24,556 nucleotides of DNA from Mnemiopsis leidyi. Its lineage: Eukaryota > Ctenophora > Tentaculata > Lobata > Bolinopsidae. Location: assembly GCA_000226015.1 (NCBI GenBank), contig JH152777.1, forward strand, positions 4,836 to 29,391, read 5' to 3'. This document shows, piece by piece, positions 20,701-24,556 of this stretch. A program made the translations under genes and the position numbers. Within the stretch, counting starts at the first letter, position 1, and each line of letters starts with the position of its first letter. Below the pieces are notes generated by a model. The model was given only the letters and a program-made list of their open reading frames with translations. It was not told the origin of the DNA and ran no database searches.

Positions 20701-23700
20701 ACCGTCACAGTACTGATATTTACATGTCTATACTTGGCCTGCAACATCCCCGTTCTGCTGTCTGCCATCCGATTTGTAATACAACTTGCTTCCTCATTTA
20801 ACATCGACATTTTCAACGGTCCCACGGTCTTCCTCGAGCACTACATCTGGCCGTTAACATACGTTGTGTTGGTTCAGACAAACGCTCTTCTCAACCCCAT
20901 GGTTTACTTTGTGAGGATGAGCTGGTTCAGAGCGGGCGTTAGGGAGTTGCTGCTTCGGAGAGGATCGTCGGCGGTCGTCGGGGCGACAGAGTCGTCTCAG
21001 CAGAGAAGATTGTCGGCTAATATCGGCGTGACAGACTCGACACATGCGTCTAGTTGGAAAAGAAATAAAGTTAGGGAAAGTGTTGTTGTAGTGAACCCAG
21101 CCATAGAAGAGAGTAGTGTAGAGGAAAGTAGTGGAGTGTGATGGGATTGTGTGTAAGTAGGAGTGTTATCATTATCATTATAGATTGTAATCCATCATTA
21201 TAGACTGTAATATGAGAGTTTAAAATTTACCAAAACATTGAAATGTACTTTTCGAATTATTTTCTGGTGATTTGGTTGGTGCTAGTTTCACATTTTGACA
21301 ATTGTCGTCCTTTAAACAGTGGCGGGCGCTAGCGAAGGAGCTGGAGGGAGTAGTGCGTATTGGCGCAGTGAACTGCGCAGACAGCAGAGACTTGTGTCAA
21401 CACATCAGGGGATATCCCTCTCTTTACCTTTACACTCCTAGCGGTAATAGTTTGTTTTGATCTACAAGTTTGATTAAATGTTGCTAATTCAATAACTTCA
21501 TATATTCCTTGACGAAAAGATACCTTTAGGTGTTTACATTTTATTTTTGGTCAAGGAACTTATCGAGTTATTGATTCAAAAGCATGTAATCACTTGATTC
21601 TTTACAAATTAATTGTGAATAAGTTGCCCTACACACTGATGACGTCAGACGCACATTCATAAAGTCACACACAAACAGTGGTGACGTAACCCACACACAA
21701 CGATGACGTCACGCCCCCAACAGGAAGACACGAGTACCACGGAGAAAGAGAAGTAGAGACCATGATGGATCATGTGATGCGGAGTTTACCTCCCTCCCCA
21801 GTAATCATGCTTTTCGAACCTAACTTCAAGAAAGCAGTGTCTGAGATAGACCGACCTTGGCTTGTCAGCTTCTGTTATAAAAACGATGGTGAGCTGTTTT
21901 TGTTGCATTTAATAGATCCCAGTTGTAAAACAGTTTATAGCACTGTCTACAAATTTTTACACCCCCGAAACATAATAAATTTAAAAACTTTATAAAGTAA
22001 GGGGTGCAAGTCAATTCATTTTCCCCGGCCTCGGCCCCTGAACTGCTGATATCTTTACAAAAGAGTAATGTTACATTTACTACTCCTACAAAAGAGTGCT
22101 AAACATCCCAACTTTGCAGACTGCGTATCGCGATCCTCGCTAGACCGCGTTTCCATCTCCCTCAAGAACATGGTTTACGTTGGTACTGTCACGTGTGACG
22201 AGAATCCCAAACTTTGTGACAAACTACCAGCTGAAACTTCTGTTCTGCTTCTAGTCCAGGGAGCTACACCCTCCAAAAGTGTGGCGACTATTCTTAAAGA
22301 AGCTGTGGTAAGACTTGTCGTATTGGTTATGTGTTTCCATTTGTATAATTGGTTATGTGTTTCCATGTTTACTACACTGTGAGAAGTAAACGTGTTGTTG
22401 CGAATAGTAGAAATTCCGAGTAATTTCGAGTATCATTATGTGTTAAAGGAGCTAACAAGTGCTATGCGGTGTACGTTTCAATTTCTACTATCACCTTAGG
22501 TTTCTGTCTGGAAAATTAATGAGGGCAAGTTCGAAATGATGGGCAAGTTTGAAATGATGGACTAAGTACAGTTTTGTTTTCAGAAAGTCGACACGATGCA
22601 CACACAAGAGATAACGTTTACTGTACTAAAGAACCTGCCAGAACCAGAACGAATAACAGAAGAACAGTTTGATGTAAACACTTTGTAATTACTTTTGTCA
22701 AGTAGAGACATGGGAAATTAAGGTTTCTTCTAAACTCAAATTCGACCTACTCAGTAATTATATTGGCTATTTACGGAATGTTTACTATCCCACATTATTC
22801 TCCTGTTTCAGACGCTACATGATAAAGCCATGGCGGGAGATATAGACCCACAGATAGTAATATTCAGTAAAAGTGGGGTTCCTCTAGAATTTATCAAACT
22901 GAAAGGCCAACTCAAAGATCATAAGGTAACCTTCAGTTCTTAAGTCAAAGCATTATACCAAATTGAACCCTCATGTTGTAGAGTGCTGGTTGGACCTACA
23001 GTAGAATCCAGTTATGGTGAGCACCTCTTTATATAATTTCCTGCCTCTCGATTTAGCCAGAAATAGCTCAATGAGCATTTTGGCACCGTCACAAATTTAA
23101 AGCGCTAAATTGCCGGCCGCTGAGGCAAAGATTTAATATTCCTTGCGCAACCCGCCAGTCAAAAAGGAAAATTGCGCGCGCGCGTTTCGCACATCTTTTG
23201 GACACGTCGTCAAATTCGACACCTTTGATCTAACATCTTTTATCACAGTTCTATGACGGGTTTCCGTGTACAAAATTAAAAGTTGTATGATTAAGGAATC
23301 GGAAATTCTTGTTTTGTTCGGATAGACCATGAGGTTTAGCTGAATATTACCTTAAAGTCTACAATTTTAATACCTTCTCAATTAAGGAATAATTAATGTA
23401 CTACTCTATTACTGTTATTTCTTTCAAATTGTCGCTTTCAGTCTGATATGTATACATATTTCAGTTACATCAGCTAGATTGTGCGGACTACAGTAAACTA
23501 TGTACTGACTTATCTGTGACTAGATACCCAACATTGTTTGTACTTAAAGACGGTGGATATGAACGTTACCACGGTGAGTTATTTTGCGGCTGATTACATT
23601 TAGATTTTCTATCTCAATTCTTCTGAAGCTAAATGCATCCATCTGCAAGTTTTTATGTATTGCGATGACAGAATTATTACCGATATTGTATTCACTGTTT

Positions 23701-24253
23701 ACTGCTCAGTGCATCAAGTTCTATTCGAGACGTATTAGTAAACTTATACAGGTTAAATCAGTGTGTACATGTAGTGTGCATGTTGACCAATCAATACCCA
23801 CCCAAATTGTACAAAACGTGTGAATTATGAAGCTGTATGTGCTGCCGTCGTTTTAGTCTTATTTCATCTTCAACAGCTGAAAGAAAATAATTTTTATGTC
23901 GCACTTTCCATGCTGATTGCACCCTTTGTTATCCATAAAATTGACGAATAAAAATTTCTACATAACCACTTGTTTCCCCTCATGACTAAAGAACTCTCTC
24001 TGTCGCCGCAGGTCGACAGGACGCTGCTGACATTGCTATCTTTATAAGAGAAGCCATGTTATCCCCCCTGATCGAGCTGACACCCGCCCACTTCCCTCTC
24101 ATAACAGAAAGTACGTCCGTCGTGGACTTCTTTGCTCCCTGGTGTCCACCCTGCATGATGTTGCTTCCTGAATTACGCCGCGCAGCGCGGGAAATGCCTA
24201 ACGTTATATTTGGGAGTGTGGACTGTGCTGCACATGCACAGCTTTGTCAACAG
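14713..24253 (+). CDS. DNAJC10: DnaJ homologue C10 / ERdj5, 3' end beyond window
   Basis: ER-lumenal co-chaperone that recruits BiP through its J domain and reduces disulfides in misfolded proteins for ER-associated degradation. Exons: 14713-14871, 15262-15322, 15504-15614, 16119-16270, 21320-21443, 21724-21888, 22120-22307, 22584-22673, 22812-22925, 23465-23573, 24012-24253. All have GT-AG borders and consistent phase, giving 505 residues (the human protein has 793). Order: signal peptide (about 1-19), J domain (20-85) with HPD at 48-50, a charged [10 protein letters not shown] linker, first thioredoxin domain with CSHC at 152-155, two thioredoxin-like domains without CXXC (about 210-435), then a domain with APWCPPC (CXXC at 469-472). 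Both CXXC motifs match the first two of human ERdj5. The remaining two thioredoxin domains and the KDEL-type tail should follow outside the window. Exon 4 has a second in-frame acceptor 12 bases in. Intron 4 (5,049 bp) holds a GPCR gene. Confidence 0.96.
18962..19094 (+). repeat. 28-bp minisatellite with five CACGTG E-boxes
   Basis: Alternating 14-bp half-units GCTCCTTAACACGT and GCTCCTTGATACTT. CACGTG occurs at 18971, 18999, 19027, 19058 and 19086, with spacing 28, 28, 31 and 28; the longer step is a 3-bp insertion. It lies about 0.95 kb upstream of the GPCR start, in DNAJC10 intron 4. A role as a bHLH-binding cluster is possible but inferred. Confidence 0.9.
19307..19361 (+). repeat. 26-bp direct duplication
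   Basis: Identical copies at 19307-19332 and 19336-19361, each containing GTTAGCTAGGAGCTAC, itself partly palindromic. Confidence 0.9.
20009..20040 (+). repeat. 11-bp repeats ending in the GPCR start codon
   Basis: Three consecutive TGTCGTCAYCT-type units. The third ends TGTCGTCATG, supplying the start codon of the receptor. Confidence 0.8.
20038..21141 (+). CDS. Rhodopsin-like (class A) orphan GPCR, intronless, 367 aa
   Basis: Seven hydrophobic segments at about 18-42, 52-74, 95-119, 132-156, 181-205, 222-246 and 268-292. Class A landmarks are present: Asn35 in GTPLN (TM1), Asp61 in ALCDS (TM2), the CNIP proline kink (TM6) and NPMVY at 286-290 (TM7), followed by a basic helix-8-like segment. 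The N-terminus has one N-glycosylation site (Asn4). Intracellular loop 3 is short and basic, and the C-terminus ends ESSGV, matching a class I PDZ-binding pattern. The DRY motif is replaced by MLRTL, and the usual TM3 and extracellular-loop-2 cysteines are absent. The ligand is unknown. The frame is open upstream to 20008, but 20038 is the first ATG. The gene lies wholly inside DNAJC10 intron 4, same strand, ending 178 bases before exon 5. It is visibly GC-richer than the intron around it. Confidence 0.9.
   Translation: MTTNSTTLQLLPIPEIDKFLGCLSFFCMLIGTPLNLLSFMLFRNQKRTPNYLVHMVIALCDSWISFNGYPYALSMLSGSRQQLLFGNKVFRTLWAMSWDPFVFFSIFLVLVLGMLRTLKLAFRLIVIQEKYVIFALVMYATFLLTRVTVAVIFLGEFVIPPLNTYPFFSPKDGYPNIELYLSITCLTFPPIPIVLSALVSAFVLRSRRNQQSRNKKLRHQATVTVLIFTCLYLACNIPVLLSAIRFVIQLASSFNIDIFNGPTVFLEHYIWPLTYVVLVQTNALLNPMVYFVRMSWFRAGVRELLLRRGSSAVVGATESSQQRRLSANIGVTDSTHASSWKRNKVRESVVVVNPAIEESSVEESSGV
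21142..21319 (+). other. Gap between GPCR stop and DNAJC10 exon 5
   Basis: Contains a duplicated ATCATTATAGAYTGTAAT motif (about 21172 and 21193). I see no AATAAA, so how the receptor transcript ends before the DNAJC10 exon is unclear. Confidence 0.6.
21640..21711 (+). promoter_or_regulatory. Cluster of three CRE-like bZIP motifs in DNAJC10 intron 5
   Basis: TGACGTCA at 21640-21647, TGACGTAA at 21682-21689 and TGACGTCA at 21704-21711. Such sites are bound by CREB/ATF-type factors, and ATF6/XBP1 sites share the TGACGT core. A role in ER-stress control of DNAJC10 would make sense but is inference only. Confidence 0.35.
22926..23464. other. DNAJC10 intron 9 with CpG-rich patch
   Basis: A 539-bp intron. 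It contains an alternating GC run at about 23174-23184 within a patch (23100-23190) that weakly resembles, in reverse complement, the CpG-rich patch at about 5360-5450 (shared GCGCTAAAT and AAAATTGCG). Confidence 0.5.
23574..24011. other. DNAJC10 intron 10, nothing recognised
   Basis: AT-rich intron of 438 bp. The open frame at 23584-23823 has no features of a gene. Confidence 0.7.
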
Positions 24254-24402
24254 GTAGGCAGTTTTGTGCTGTGCACTCCCTCTCTCCACGATATTGGAGT
24301 TACTCACATGCTCTCTGAATTTCATTTTAAAGAAAATTCCCCCTGACATTATGTTGGCCTGTCATTGATCAACAGCTGTCCAAAAATACCAAATTTACGG
24401 AG

Positions 24403-24556
24403 ATAAATGTATTTACAGAGATCAATATATTTACAGAGATCAATATATTTACAGAGATCAATATATTTACAGAGATCAATATATTTACAGAGATCAATAT
24501 ATTTACAGAGATCAATATAGTTTACAGAGATCAATATATTTACAGTAGATCAATAT
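24403..24556. repeat. 18-bp minisatellite in DNAJC10 intron 11, about 8 units
   Basis: Tandem AGATCAATATATTTACAG units running off the right edge. Two have single-base insertions. Each unit ends in TTTACAG, resembling a 3' splice acceptor. The minus-strand reading frame of YIDLCK repeats is a by-product of the six-codon unit length. Confidence 0.95.

Noticed and set aside
24178..24190. CCGCG-CAG-CGCGG hairpin as a member of the repeat-cluster hairpins
   Set aside because: It lies in DNAJC10 exon 11 and encodes part of the conserved ELRRAAR segment, so coding constraint explains it.
24349..24534. Repetitive YIDLCK protein on the minus strand
   Set aside because: It is a translation of the 18-bp intronic minisatellite.

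Overview
The window looks like nuclear DNA of an invertebrate animal. It is AT-rich, its genes are split by short GT-AG introns, and two of them are clear orthologues of animal housekeeping genes: RFC2 (replication clamp-loader subunit) and DNAJC10/ERdj5 (ER co-chaperone with disulfide-reductase activity). Their domain order and motifs closely match the vertebrate proteins. The moderate gene density, a tRNA-derived SINE-like element and an intronless GPCR fit a small-genome marine or freshwater animal. I cannot place it to phylum. A run of 10 N marks an assembly gap.

Layout, all recognisable genes on the + strand: (1) 903-2918, a single-exon BTB-domain protein. A tRNA-headed SINE-like repeat begins two bases after its stop codon. 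(2) 3737-4463, a possible two-exon gene of unknown function. (3) 6245-9089, RFC2, seven exons, complete, with an 18-bp minisatellite in intron 1. (4) About 9.8-12.7 kb, a gene-free patchwork of short GC-rich inverted repeats, many of them tiny perfect hairpins with three-base loops, in several repeated families; the gap lies inside it. (5) 14713 to beyond the window end, DNAJC10: eleven exons seen, 505 residues, with the last two thioredoxin domains missing off the right edge. (6) 20038-21141, an intronless rhodopsin-like GPCR lying inside the 5-kb fourth intron of DNAJC10 on the same strand.

The genes do not form a pathway: RFC2 acts at replication forks, DNAJC10 in the ER lumen, and the receptor at the plasma membrane. 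The structurally interesting parts are the hairpin mosaic at 9.8-12.7 kb, the nested receptor, and several intronic minisatellites. One of these carries five evenly spaced CACGTG sites about 1 kb upstream of the receptor. Another carries a splice-acceptor-like motif in nearly every unit. I saw no CRISPR array, no intact transposase or reverse transcriptase, and no functional tRNA or rRNA gene.
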